Shown here: positions 39,329 to 48,800 of the stretch, one piece after another | Layout of the letters: each line of letters begins with the position of its first letter | Position numbering within the stretch: position 1 is the first letter of the stretch | DNA from: Streptomyces olivaceoviridis | GTDB lineage: Bacteria; Actinomycetota; Actinomycetes; Streptomycetales; Streptomycetaceae | Direction: 5' to 3' | DNA: 64,000 bases | NCBI RefSeq assembly: GCF_014650115.1 | Contig: NZ_BMUI01000011.1 | Span: 124,001 to 188,000 of the forward strand | Made by a program: the position numbers and the translations under genes | Notes under the pieces: generated by a model | Database searches by the model: none | Told to the model about the DNA's origin: nothing | What the model saw: only the letters and a program-made list of their open reading frames with translations

Positions 39329-42300
39329 GGTGTCTTTCCTGGGAACTTGTCTTGGATGAACGCGGTTCCGACGCGGGGTATCCCGTTGACCATGGCGCCG
39401 CGAATGGTGACCGTTTCTCCGTCGATTGTACGGTCGACGACGAAACCACCGGATTCCGGTAGGTCGTCGCTCTCCCCGAGGCTGTTGACGATGCGCCGGA
39501 ACGCTTCGGAACGTCCTCCCGAATTCTTCACGATCTCCTCGAAGCCGTGCTTCGGGGGATCGATGACGTGTTCGAGCTTCCGCGGCGTATTGTCCATCTC
39601 GAAGGCCTTGTCGAGTGCCTCCTGAGCGCACTTCACCAATCCCGTCGGGTCGATCCACCGGAAGGGGTTCAGCAGGTACGCGTGATGGTTCGGCGCGGGA
39701 TCAAGACCGAGTGGGTCGGGCGAAAGATAGCGTGCGGTTTCCGGATCGTAGAAGCGGAAGTAGTTGTAGTGCAGCCCGGTTTCGACATCGTGGTACTGGC
39801 CGGGGAAGCGCAGGGGGCAGTCCACGGAGCCGGTCTCCACCCCGGTGCCGATCGGCGTCCCCCACAGCGAGGTACGCCGCCGCCACGCCACGGCACCGTC
39901 CGCCGTGACCAGCTCGGTCGGTGTGCCTGCCGCGTCGGTGACGACGGCGTGGAAGCGAGGCGCGTGACCGGCGGCGGTCTCCTCCGCCAGCCGGGCCAGG
40001 AAGGAGGTCTCCGCGGCGCCTCCGGAGGGCCGGTGGTCGGTCTGGGCCAGCGGGCGGTGTGTGCCGGGGGCGTATTCCCAGGTGGTCGTCGTGCCGTCGG
40101 GTGCGGTCTGCTCGGCCAGGCAGGTGTCGTCCCAGGTGAACTCCGTGCGCTCGACGGGGGAACCGTTCTCCGCCAACCGGTACTTGGCAATGCGCCGGCC
40201 CAAGGGATCGTAGGAGTAGCGCCAGCGGCTGCCGTCCGGCGTGACGACCTCCGTCAGGCGGTCCTCGGCGTTCCAGGCGTACGTCCAGGTCCGTCGCTCC
40301 CCGTTCAGGAGCCGGCGGGTCTTGGCGACGAGCCGCCCCTGGCCGTCGTGGTCGTACGTCGTGCCGCCCGAGCGGCGGATGACCGTGCCGGTGAACTCCC
40401 TGTCACCCGGACTCTCGTGCGCGGGCGCGGCGGCGTGCGACACGTTCCCCACCGTGTCGTAGGCGTAGGTCTCGGTCCAGCCCAGCGCCCGTACGCCGGT
40501 GACGCGGCCCGTGGCGTCGAGGTCGAAGCTCCGTGTCCCGGCCGTGAGTTCCCGGATCTCGGTGAGGTAGCCGTCGGCCCGGTAGGCGTACTCCCGATAC
40601 TCCAGGAGGCGGCGGGCCTCGCCCGCGACCGGTGCCGACGTCAGCGACTGGACGGCGAGACGACCGGCCGCGTCCCAGCTCTGGGCGAGGGTCACGTCGG
40701 CACCGAGACGGCGCTCCGTCTCACGGCCGGCGGCATCGTAGGCGAAGGACAGGCTCCCCGCGAAGGAGTCCAGCGCGGTCGGACGCCCCGCCGCGTCGTA
40801 CGTCCAGCGAGAGGTCAGGCCGGAAGGGGTGGTGCGGCGAATCCGCCGTCCCAGGGCATCGTAGGCGTGTGTCGTCGTCCGGCCGTTCATGGTCTCCGAC
40901 AGCACCCTGCCGAGCGCGTCCCGCCCGTACACCAGCTCCGCCTCCGGGCCGGCGGCGCGCGTGAGATGACCGGTGGGGGCGTACGCGTACGTCGTGACGT
41001 CCGCTGTGCCGCTCCGCTGTTCCAGGATCCTGCCGAGGGCGTCGCGGGTGAAGGCCGTGGTCTCTCCCGCACCGTTGGTCCGTGACAGCAGGCCGCCCAC
41101 GGCGTTGTGCGTATACGTGACGGTGCGGCCGTTGAAGTCCGTCTCGGCCACGAGGCGACCGGCCTCGTCGTAGGTGTACGACCAGGTGTGACCCAGCGGG
41201 TTGCGGACGGCCGTCAGGCGGAGTTCCGTGTCATAGGTGAACTCGTAGTGCGCCCCGTTCGGGTCGGTCCTGGTGGCGGGCACGTCGAAGTGGTGCGGGG
41301 TGTGCCGGGTGGTGTTGCCGGCGGCGTCCGTGTGGGAGAGCAGGTTGCCCTCCCCGTCCCAGGACCAGGTCTCCCGGGCCCTGTCGGGATGTTCGCGCCA
41401 GGCGGGTTTGCCCTCCGTCGTCCAGCCCAGGCGGGTCTGGCTCCCGAGCGGGTCCGTCACCTCGACCACCCGGCCGAAGGAATCCCGGCGGACGGTCGTC
41501 GTGTGGCCGAGTTCGTCCGTGAGGGAGATGGACAGACCTGCCGCGTCGTAGGCGACCGTGCGGGTGTGGCCGAGGGCATTGGTGATCTGCGTCGGCCGGC
41601 CCGTCGTGTCGTACGTGTAACGGGTCTCCGCGCCGAGCGGGTCGATGGTCGTCAGCAGGTTGCCCCGCTCGTCGTACGTGTGCCGCCAGACCGCGCCGCC
41701 CGGCTCGATCACCTCGGTCGGCAGCCCGAGCAGGTTGTACGTGGCCCGTGCGACCGATCCGTCCGCCAGGGAGAGTTGGACCAGGTGCCCGGCGTCGTCG
41801 TAGGTGTACCGGGTCGTGTGGCCCAGCGGATCGGTCACCGCGACCGGATGGGCGCCGTACTCGTCCCACTCCGTGCGGGTGACATGCCCAAGTGGGTCGG
41901 TCTCCTCCACCACCAGGCCCTCGGCGTTGTACCGGTGGACCGAGGTGTGGCCCTGGGAGTCGGTGTACGTCGTGGTGCGTTCTTCGTCGTCGTACGTCAG
42001 TGTCCCGGAGAGGATGCCGTCGACGCCCTCGGTGCGGACCACCCGGCCCCGCTCGTCGTAGACGTACGAGAACCAGGTGCCGTTGCGGTCGGTCCAGCGG
42101 GTGACGCGGCCCTCGGTGTCGTAGGTGAAGCGCAGGGGCTCGTCGCTGGAGTTGATGATCTCGGTGAGGTTGCCGGCGGTGTCGTAGGCGTAGCGCATGA
42201 CGACCGTGCCCTCGTCGGGCGCGGCGGACGGGCGGTAACGGGAGGGCGGCTCGTCCAGCAGGCGCAGGGCCGTGATGCGCGGGCCCTGGGTGTCGACGGC

Positions 42301-43596
42301 GACGTAGTAGCCGCCGGAGTGGCGGATTCCGAACGGGATGCCGTCGTCGTCGCGTTCGACGTCGATGCGGTTGCCGTTGCGGTCGCTCCAGGAGTCCAGC
42401 GCCAGGTGGAAGACGCCGAAGGACGGGGAGGGGACGGGGGCGGCGAAGGTGCGGGTCACGCCCGTCGAGGGGTCGGTGACCGTCATCGCGCCGTCCGGTT
42501 TGCCGTCCCATTCCAGGGGCCAGCGCGGGCCCTTGGCCGGCATCGTGGGCACGCCGGGCTGCGGCACCGGGTAGACCAGGCGCATGCCGTCGGCCGCGGC
42601 GAAGACAACACCCTCGCCGTCGATCTGGAGGCACTCGTCCAGGGTGGAGATCCAGGTCGGGCCGAAGCAGACGCCACCTCGGTAGGAGGAGAGGTGGGTG
42701 CGGGTGAACTCCAGCGGCAGACTGCCCGGCAGGGTGAGATCGGTCTGCGTCATCAGCATGGCGCCGGTCGCCACGTCGATCGGCTCGCCCACACACGGGG
42801 TGCGCTCGGCGTTGCGGGCGGCCGGGCCCAGCTCCACCAGGTCGGGGCGGAGGGACGGCGGGCGCAGCAGCAGGGGCGTGGTGTCGGCCAGCCCGCCCTC
42901 CATGCTCGCCTTCAACAGGCCGCCGCCCGCGCCCAGCGCGCCGCCGAAGATCATGCCGTCCTTGGCGGCCTGGTTGACCTCGTCCAGGCTGAAGCCGTGC
43001 TGCAGACCGGTCGCCATCTTCAGCGGCTGGGCCACGGCGAGGTCGACGGCGACCGATTCGACCCCGCCGAACGCGGCGGCGACCAGGGTGCCGGCGGCGA
43101 TCTCGGCCACCGTCGTGGTGACCGCGATGCCCATGGTGGCGCCGAACTCGATGACCGCGTCCGCCGCCGCGACCGCGGCCCCGGAGGCCAGGCCCGCGGT
43201 GAAGAAGGCCAGCGTCACCCCGCCCGCGATCACGGCGGCGTCGATGCCGATCTGCGTCCAGAGCTTGTTGATCGCGTCGTCGATGGCGTCGGCGAACTTC
43301 TCCAGCGCCTTGGCCATCTCCCGCGACGACTTCGCGAGGTCGCTCAGCCAGCCGCCGTCCTGGTCCTTGGCGTAGCGGCCCCAGAACTTCTCGAACGCCT
43401 CGATCGACTCACCGGTGTTGTTGTGGATGATCGAGGACGCGCTGCGGTGCACGGGAGCGCGCACGTCGTCCACCGAATCGGCGAAGGTACGCCAGGCCTT
43501 CGCGGCGTCCCTCAGCTTGCCGGAGTCGGCCTCGGGCCACCACAGACCCAGCTTCAGAAGGATGTGGCGGGCCTTGTCCTCAACGCTCACCGGCAC
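39325..43596 (-). CDS. RHS/YD-repeat polymorphic toxin, WXG-type N-terminus
   Basis: 1423 codons from GTG 43596 (GTG 43590 is an equal alternative). Residues 1-115 are helical, WXG100/LXG-like (FEKFWGRYAKDQDGGW); 115-200 hold Ala/Gly-rich hydrophobic segments; CVGEPIDVATGAMLMTQTDL starts the DUF6531/RHS shell; about 25 YD repeats of type YTYDDAGHL follow. The RHS core YHDVETGLHYNYFRFYDPET ... SPDPLGLDP ends at WIDPTGL near residue 1318. The last 103 residues are the toxin: KLEHVIDPPKHGFEEIV ... VTIRGAMVNGIPRVGTAF. Probably exported through a type VII-like route with the WXG partner just upstream. Confidence 0.9.
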   Translation of the reverse strand: MPVSVEDKARHILLKLGLWWPEADSGKLRDAAKAWRTFADSVDDVRAPVHRSASSIIHNNTGESIEAFEKFWGRYAKDQDGGWLSDLAKSSREMAKALEKFADAIDDAINKLWTQIGIDAAVIAGGVTLAFFTAGLASGAAVAAADAVIEFGATMGIAVTTTVAEIAAGTLVAAAFGGVESVAVDLAVAQPLKMATGLQHGFSLDEVNQAAKDGMIFGGALGAGGGLLKASMEGGLADTTPLLLRPPSLRPDLVELGPAARNAERTPCVGEPIDVATGAMLMTQTDLTLPGSLPLEFTRTHLSSYRGGVCFGPTWISTLDECLQIDGEGVVFAAADGMRLVYPVPQPGVPTMPAKGPRWPLEWDGKPDGAMTVTDPSTGVTRTFAAPVPSPSFGVFHLALDSWSDRNGNRIDVERDDDGIPFGIRHSGGYYVAVDTQGPRITALRLLDEPPSRYRPSAAPDEGTVVMRYAYDTAGNLTEIINSSDEPLRFTYDTEGRVTRWTDRNGTWFSYVYDERGRVVRTEGVDGILSGTLTYDDEERTTTYTDSQGHTSVHRYNAEGLVVEETDPLGHVTRTEWDEYGAHPVAVTDPLGHTTRYTYDDAGHLVQLSLADGSVARATYNLLGLPTEVIEPGGAVWRHTYDERGNLLTTIDPLGAETRYTYDTTGRPTQITNALGHTRTVAYDAAGLSISLTDELGHTTTVRRDSFGRVVEVTDPLGSQTRLGWTTEGKPAWREHPDRARETWSWDGEGNLLSHTDAAGNTTRHTPHHFDVPATRTDPNGAHYEFTYDTELRLTAVRNPLGHTWSYTYDEAGRLVAETDFNGRTVTYTHNAVGGLLSRTNGAGETTAFTRDALGRILEQRSGTADVTTYAYAPTGHLTRAAGPEAELVYGRDALGRVLSETMNGRTTTHAYDALGRRIRRTTPSGLTSRWTYDAAGRPTALDSFAGSLSFAYDAAGRETERRLGADVTLAQSWDAAGRLAVQSLTSAPVAGEARRLLEYREYAYRADGYLTEIRELTAGTRSFDLDATGRVTGVRALGWTETYAYDTVGNVSHAAAPAHESPGDREFTGTVIRRSGGTTYDHDGQGRLVAKTRRLLNGERRTWTYAWNAEDRLTEVVTPDGSRWRYSYDPLGRRIAKYRLAENGSPVERTEFTWDDTCLAEQTAPDGTTTTWEYAPGTHRPLAQTDHRPSGGAAETSFLARLAEETAAGHAPRFHAVVTDAAGTPTELVTADGAVAWRRRTSLWGTPIGTGVETGSVDCPLRFPGQYHDVETGLHYNYFRFYDPETARYLSPDPLGLDPAPNHHAYLLNPFRWIDPTGLVKCAQEALDKAFEMDNTPRKLEHVIDPPKHGFEEIVKNSGGRSEAFRRIVNSLGESDDLPESGGFVVDRTIDGETVTIRGAMVNGIPRVGTAFIQDKFPGKTP

Positions 43597-43948
43597 CGTC
43601 GCTCTGCTTGCCGGTCTTCACTTGCGTGAACATGCCGGCGATCAGCTGGTCGTTGTCCACGTGCCCGTCCGACAGGTCCACCATGGCCTCGTGGATGCTC
43701 GTCAGGCCGAGCACCAGGATGCCCGCCGCGCTCTCGATCTTCTTCTGCTGTGGCTTGTAGGCGTTGCCGAACTTGTCGCCCTGCTCGTCGTGGCCCCAGG
43801 GCTCCCCCAGGCCGTCCAGCGTCTGGATCAGCGTGGTCAGCGCCTTGCTCAGATCGATGGCCCCTTGCTGGAAGGCCGGTGCCGCCGCCTTGATGTCGGC
43901 GGTCTTGATGTCCAGCACCTTGCCGGGCACCTTGCCGTCCCCCGTCAC
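43580..43948 (-). CDS. WXG100-like (ESAT-6-like) partner protein
   Basis: 122 residues from GTG 43948 with GGGGGAGG upstream. Helix - PWGHDEQGDKFGNAYKP - helix is the WXG turn (W-G-x-D...G..F...Y) of the EsxA/WXG100 superfamily. Such proteins pair with and guide LXG or RHS toxins to a type VII secretion system. The 3' end overlaps the RHS gene start by about 11-17 bases, implying coupled translation. No secretion ATPase is encoded in the window. Confidence 0.85.
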   Translation of the reverse strand: MTGDGKVPGKVLDIKTADIKAAAPAFQQGAIDLSKALTTLIQTLDGLGEPWGHDEQGDKFGNAYKPQQKKIESAAGILVLGLTSIHEAMVDLSDGHVDNDQLIAGMFTQVKTGKQSDGAGER

Positions 43949-44260
43949 TGTCGCCTCCCCCGGTTCGCAGCTGCGGCTTCCGACCATAGGGCAGACGGGT
44001 AAAGGAAGTGTCAGGTCGACAGCCTGCGCGCGTAATGGTGCGCGATGGTGCGCGTCGAGTATTCGTCGTCTCCGACTCCTCCTAAAGCAACCGCCGACCG
44101 ACGTCTGAATCCGCGACCGTAACCAACCTCCGGTGGCCACTCAGCCGAGGAGTAAAGACGTTCGGCTTCCGGGTGAATCAAGCCGTTCGGTGAGTGGCGA
44201 CCCGCGTGGCAGCGGGTAGGCCATGGTGCTGTCGGACAAGCAGCGGACGGGAGCAGCCCT
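43949..44260. other. Divergent intergenic region before the WXG-RHS operon and the GYD gene
   Basis: 312 bp without a gene. The centre is relatively AT-rich (GTATTCGTCGTCTCC...), unlike the flanks, and must hold both promoters. No clear operator is seen. Confidence 0.5.
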
Positions 44261-44581
44261 ATGCCGAAGTTCCTCATCCAGGCCACCTACACGCCAGAGG
44301 GCACGAAGGGGCTGCTCAAGGAAGGCGCCAGCGGCCGGCGCGACGCCGTCGACCGAGTCGTCGCCGACCTCGGCGGGACGGTCGAGGCCATGTACTTCGC
44401 CTTCGGGGAGGACGACCTCGTGTGCATCATCGACCTGCCCGACCCGGTGTCGATGGCCGCCGTCAGCCTCACCGTCAAGGCCAGCGGCGCCCTGTGCACC
44501 CGGGCCACTCCCCTCCTCACACTCGAAGAGATCGACCAGGCCGCCCGCCGAGAGGTCGCCTTCCGCGCTCCGGGCGCGTAG
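44261..44581 (+). CDS. GYD-domain protein
   Basis: 106 residues; MPKFLIQATYTPEGTKGLLKEGASGRRDAV ... GGTVEAMYFAFGEDDLVCIIDLP ... TLEEIDQAA. This is the ferredoxin-like GYD family (PF08734), related to dimeric alpha-beta-barrel proteins, function unknown; GYD appears here as GED. GGGAG precedes the ATG at good distance. Stand-alone gene. Confidence 0.88.
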   Translation: MPKFLIQATYTPEGTKGLLKEGASGRRDAVDRVVADLGGTVEAMYFAFGEDDLVCIIDLPDPVSMAAVSLTVKASGALCTRATPLLTLEEIDQAARREVAFRAPGA

Positions 44582-45044
44582 GCCGGAAACGGCCTGGCGG
44601 GGGGCGTGCCAGACCGTGCGAGTAATCATGGGGGACATCGGGGGACCATCAGGCTCGCGCCCAGAGCAGCCGGGGTCCCGGCACTTCGGGCGCCTCAGCC
44701 TGGCACTCACCCCAGCCTTCCAGTCGGAGGCGGACCGGGTCTTCCGGGGGAGGGCGGGACCCAGGTCCTCTGCCGTGTGCAGCACGGCGGAGGCGAGCCG
44801 CGGCGCCGTCGTCCGTGCGACGGTGCCGTTCCTGTCGGCGACCGTCAGGCAGTCTTCGGTCCGTCGCACGGCAAGGCCGAAGGAGGTGCCGGCACTGGTG
44901 AAGCTCAGCACGCGGGTCTCGCCCCGGAGGAACGCACGACCGCTACGGCTCCGGCCGTGAAGTCGAGTGATTGTGGGCCCTACGCCGGCGCTGTACGTTC
45001 CCGCTCACGGATCGACGGAGCTCAGACGCAGTTCAGGGGGCGGG
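44582..45044. other. Intergenic region with a possible decayed minus-strand gene
   Basis: 463 bp. A minus frame from ATG 44911 (MLSFTSAGTSFGLAVRRTED...) keeps strong G/C third-position bias for about 70 codons to about 44700 and then loses it, as if the 5' part of a gene survived. I do not recognise the family. Otherwise empty. Confidence 0.35.
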
Positions 45045-45470
45045 ATGTCTCGATACGGCCGCGCGGACAGTGAGTGGGACGAGCTGACGGATGCCGGGCG
45101 GGGCTTTCTTGTCGAGCGGGCGAAGCTGGGCCGGCTCACCTCGTACACCGAGCTCAACGTGACCCTCGCCCGGCGGACGGGCTGCCGGCCCTTCGACTTC
45201 GAGCGGGCTGACGAGCGGGCCGCGATGGGGTACCTGCTCGGACTGATCGTGGAACGGGACCAGGAGCTCGCCCCCTCGGACCCACCTCTCATGCTGTCGG
45301 CCCTGGTGAACTACTTGGGTGCCAACGATGCCGGTGCCGGCTTCTATCAGTTGGCCAAGGAACTCCGGTTGCTCCCCATGAGCGCGTCGGCGGACGAGAA
45401 GCTCGGCTTCTGGGCCGAGCAGGTGAAGCGGATCCACGCACGGCATGGGGCTGGTCCGACCGGGGCGTGA
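45045..45470 (+). CDS. Conserved hypothetical protein, unknown
   Basis: 141 residues: MSRYGRADSEWDELTDAGRGFL, then LTSYTELNVTLARRTG, MGYLLGLIVERDQELAPSDPP and YQLAKELRLLPMSAS. Soluble, helical. GGGGGCGGG precedes ATG 45045. The YTELN..L..R.G....D......... LG.I pattern resembles MGMT-like or restriction-associated helical proteins of actinobacteria; I cannot assign a role. Confidence 0.7.
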   Translation: MSRYGRADSEWDELTDAGRGFLVERAKLGRLTSYTELNVTLARRTGCRPFDFERADERAAMGYLLGLIVERDQELAPSDPPLMLSALVNYLGANDAGAGFYQLAKELRLLPMSASADEKLGFWAEQVKRIHARHGAGPTGA

Positions 45471-45514
45471 AACCACCGTCTCGGGCTCTTCCTCCCGCGA
45501 GAGCGGTGGGTGGC

Positions 45515-45520
45515 TAGTCT
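45515..45520 (+). promoter_or_regulatory. -10 box of probable leaderless transcript (SARP-like gene)
   Basis: TAGTCT lies six bases before GTG 45527 and no ribosome-binding site is visible. Confidence 0.5.
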
Positions 45521-45526
45521 TCAGGC

Positions 45527-48500
45527 GTGACGACCGAGTTGGCTCTGCTGTCCGAAGTCGCCTGTCGTGGGCGGGAGATCACCGCTCCCCGGCTCCGTGG
45601 GCTGGTGGCGTTGCTCGCCGGGGATCTGCGGGCCGGGTGCAGCACGGGGCGGCTGGTGGAGGGGCTGTGGCCGGACGGGCTGCCGGAGCGGCCCGGCAAG
45701 GCGGTGCAGGTGCTGGTGTCGCGGCTCAGGGCGCAGCTGGGTGGTGAACTGGTCGTCAGTACGCCGACGGGGTACCGGCTGGCGCTGGAGGAGGCGCAGG
45801 TCGACAGCTCCGCGCTGCTGCTGTACGAGGCGGGGAGCGCCGAGCGGGCGCGGGCGGGGGATCACGCGGGTGCCCTGGCGCAGGCCGAGGCGGGCTTGGC
45901 CCTGTGGGACGGGAGCGTGGGGGCCGGGGCGGGAGAGGACCTGCACGATCCGGTGGTGGCGCTCCGTACCGACCGGCTCCGGGCGCACCGCTCGCTCGTT
46001 CGTTCCCGTGCGCTCGCGCTCGCCCGGCTGGGGCGGCGGGAGGAGGCCGCGGTGCCGCTGGCCGAGCTCGCCCGGGAGCTGCCCCGGGACGAGGAGGTGC
46101 TGGCGGAGCTGCTGCGGTGCGAGGCGGACACCGTGGGCCGGGCCGCCGCGCTGACCCGGTACGACGCTTATCGGCGGCGGTTGCGCGAGGAGCTGGGGAC
46201 CGATCCGGGTCCCGGGCTCAGGTCCCTCTGTCAGGAGTTGTTGAGCGCGGACGCGCCTCGGATCCGGCAGGGAGTGCCGCACGAGCCGAACCCGCTGCTG
46301 GGGCGGGACGCCGACATCTCCGCCGTGGCGGGGCTGCTGCGCGCGGCCCGGGTCGTCACCGTCGTGGGACCCGGCGGGCTGGGCAAGACCCGGCTGTCCC
46401 ATGCGGTGAGCCGGGCTGCCGAGCAGCCCGTGGTGCACTTCGTCCCCCTGGCCGGTGTCACCGCCGACGACGACGTCGCCGCCGAGGTGGCCTCGGCGGT
46501 GGGCGCCGGCGAGGGCCGGCAGTTCGCCGGGGGCGGCGACGCGGTCGGCGGCATCGCCGGCGCGCTGGGTACGGGGCCCACGCTGCTGGTGCTGGACAAC
46601 TGCGAGCAGGTGATCGCCGGCGTGGCCGACCTCGTCCGGGCGCTGGTGTCGCGATCGAAGGAGCTGCGGGTCCTGGCGACCAGCCGGGCCCCGCTGGGGC
46701 TGACCTCGGAGTCCGTGTACGCCCTGCCGGAGCTGTCCCTCGCCACCGCGGTCGAGCTCTTCGAGCAGCGGGCGCGCGCGGCCCGGCCCGGCGTGGACCT
46801 GCCCGCCGACCGGGTCGCCGAGATCTGCCGCCACCTGGACGGGCTGCCGCTCGCCGTGGAACTGGCCGCGGCCCGGGTACGGGTGCTCTCCGTGGCCGAC
46901 ATCGCACGCCGCCTCCGGGACCGTTTCGCGCTGCTGCGCGGCGGCGCCCGTGACGCGCCCGAGCGGCACCGCACGCTGCACGCCGTGGTCGAGTGGAGCT
47001 GGAACCTGCTGGAGCCCGACGGCCAGGCTGCGCTGCGCGCGCTGTCGGTGTTCCCGGGCGGCTTCGCCGAGGACGCGGCGGAGTACCTGCTCGGCGGGAC
47101 GGGGGACGCGCTGTTCCTGCTGGAGCAGCTCGCCGGTCAGTCCCTGGTCAAGGTGGACGACAGCCCCTCCGGGACGCGCTTTCGCATGCTGGAGACCCTG
47201 CGGGAGTTCGGCGCCGCCCGGCGGGCCGAGGCGGGCGAGGAGGAGGTGGTGACCGACCGGTTCCTGGACTGGGCCCGGGACTTCGGCCGCGAGCACCACG
47301 ATGTGCTGTTCAGCAGCGACCCGGCGCCCTCCTGGAACCGCATACGGGCCGAGCAGGACAACCTCGTGCTCGTGCTGCGGCACGCGCTGGCCCGGTCCGA
47401 CGGGCCCACCACCGCCGCCCTCACCGCCGTACTGGCCTCGCTGTGGGCCACCGACTCCCACTTCACCCGGCTCGCCGCCCTCATCGCCGACACCGGCGGG
47501 CCGCTGTCCCACTTCCGCCCCGGCCCCGAGGACGTGGAGCCGGCCCGCACCGCGGCGGCCGTGTGCACGGCCAGCCTCTTCATGGCCCACGGCCCGCACG
47601 CCGTACGGCAGTTGGTGACGCTGCGCCGGCTGCCGCCCGCTCCGCCGGACACGCTGCTGCGGGCGCTGGCCGTCGTGCTGTGCGCCGTACCGGACATCCA
47701 CCCGCCGGAGTACGCGCTGCTGCGGGAGCTGTGCGACGCGGACGAACCCCTGCTGGCGGGTGTGGCGGCGTGCTTCGCCAGCTACGTGTGGGACGCGGCG
47801 CACGAGACGGAGCGCGCGCTGGAGTACGCCCGCCGGATGCTCGACGCGCTGGAGCCGCTCGCCAATCCCGCCATGCAGCTGCTCTGTCACGGACGGATCA
47901 GCGAGCTGTGCCTCCAGTCCGAGCGGGGCGCGGAGGCGTACGACCATCTGCGCGCCGCGCTCGCCGCTCTCGACCGGTTCGGCGACTGGTCGGACTCGGT
48001 CGGCGTGCGCTGGGGGCTGGTGCTGGCCTGTCTTCAGCGTGGGGAGGTCGACGAGGCGGAGTACTGGCTGGGGCTCGCGGCCCTGGAGCAGCCGCCGGAC
48101 TCACCGCAGATCTACACCCCCGATCTCCTGGCCCGGGCGGAGATCGCGCTGGCCCGGGGGCTGACGGAGGTCGGGCTCGGGCTGTGGCGCCGGGCGGTGG
48201 AGCGGGTGCGGGAGGACAGCCTGCTGTATGCCGGTGATCCGTTCGTGCATCCCTGGTCGCTCCAGGTGCAGTCGGCCGCGCTGGCGGCGCACGCGCAGCA
48301 CGGCCGGCTGGAGCCGGTGGCGGGGCTGGCCGGGCAACTGCGGGAGCGGCTCCTCGGGATGCTGTCCGGCTCGGCCGGTGCCGGGGGTTCGTCCGGCACC
48401 GCGGGTTCGTCCACCTCCGACTCGTCCGGCTCCCCCAGCACCCCGAAGTCCCCTGACTCCCCCGGCACCTCCGACTCCCCCGGCTCCCCCGGCTCCCCCG

Positions 48501-48763
48501 TGGAACTGCCGGTCTACGGGACGGTGTTGCTGGCGCTCGGTCTCGCCGGGCTGGCCCGGGGCGATACGGCGGCCGTACGGCTGGTGGCGCTGGCGGAGCG
48601 GATGCCGGTGGTGCGGGACTTCCCGACCCTGTCCTCGGCCCGGTCCCGGCAGGCGGCCGAGAACGCCGACAGGGCGGCGTACGCCGACGCGAGGTCGAGG
48701 TACGCCGCCCTGGGGCGGGAGGAACTGCGGGCGGTGGCACTGCGGGAGCTGAGCGCCGGGTGA
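45527..48763 (+). CDS. AfsR/SARP-type regulator with BTAD, NB-ARC ATPase and TPR-like domains
   Basis: 1078 residues. Residues 1-90 are an OmpR-like winged helix (VEGLWPDGLPERPGKAVQVLVSRLRAQLG, then STPTGYRLAL); 95-245 the bacterial transcriptional activation domain; 255-560 an NB-ARC/STAND ATPase with Walker A VVGPGGLGKTRL, Walker B TLLVLDNCEQV and GLPLAVELAAARV; 600-1060 TPR-like helical repeats, interrupted near 950-985 by a Ser/Pro/Gly low-complexity stretch. Such regulators sense a signal through the repeats and activate secondary-metabolite or export genes. It is convergent with the DrrAB-type exporter, a possible target. Confidence 0.9.
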   Translation: MTTELALLSEVACRGREITAPRLRGLVALLAGDLRAGCSTGRLVEGLWPDGLPERPGKAVQVLVSRLRAQLGGELVVSTPTGYRLALEEAQVDSSALLLYEAGSAERARAGDHAGALAQAEAGLALWDGSVGAGAGEDLHDPVVALRTDRLRAHRSLVRSRALALARLGRREEAAVPLAELARELPRDEEVLAELLRCEADTVGRAAALTRYDAYRRRLREELGTDPGPGLRSLCQELLSADAPRIRQGVPHEPNPLLGRDADISAVAGLLRAARVVTVVGPGGLGKTRLSHAVSRAAEQPVVHFVPLAGVTADDDVAAEVASAVGAGEGRQFAGGGDAVGGIAGALGTGPTLLVLDNCEQVIAGVADLVRALVSRSKELRVLATSRAPLGLTSESVYALPELSLATAVELFEQRARAARPGVDLPADRVAEICRHLDGLPLAVELAAARVRVLSVADIARRLRDRFALLRGGARDAPERHRTLHAVVEWSWNLLEPDGQAALRALSVFPGGFAEDAAEYLLGGTGDALFLLEQLAGQSLVKVDDSPSGTRFRMLETLREFGAARRAEAGEEEVVTDRFLDWARDFGREHHDVLFSSDPAPSWNRIRAEQDNLVLVLRHALARSDGPTTAALTAVLASLWATDSHFTRLAALIADTGGPLSHFRPGPEDVEPARTAAAVCTASLFMAHGPHAVRQLVTLRRLPPAPPDTLLRALAVVLCAVPDIHPPEYALLRELCDADEPLLAGVAACFASYVWDAAHETERALEYARRMLDALEPLANPAMQLLCHGRISELCLQSERGAEAYDHLRAALAALDRFGDWSDSVGVRWGLVLACLQRGEVDEAEYWLGLAALEQPPDSPQIYTPDLLARAEIALARGLTEVGLGLWRRAVERVREDSLLYAGDPFVHPWSLQVQSAALAAHAQHGRLEPVAGLAGQLRERLLGMLSGSAGAGGSSGTAGSSTSDSSGSPSTPKSPDSPGTSDSPGSPGSPVELPVYGTVLLALGLAGLARGDTAAVRLVALAERMPVVRDFPTLSSARSRQAAENADRAAYADARSRYAALGREELRAVALRELSAG

Positions 48764-48800
48764 TCCGCGAGAGGCCGGCCGCCGGCTGAGCCCGCCGGGG

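Noticed and set aside
41107..43629. Plus-strand frame of 840 codons opposite the RHS gene
   Set aside because: The repetitive antisense protein only mirrors the YD repeats.
45521..47947. Minus-strand frame of 808 codons opposite the SARP-like gene
   Set aside because: Complement shadow of a strongly supported regulator with clear Walker motifs on the plus strand.
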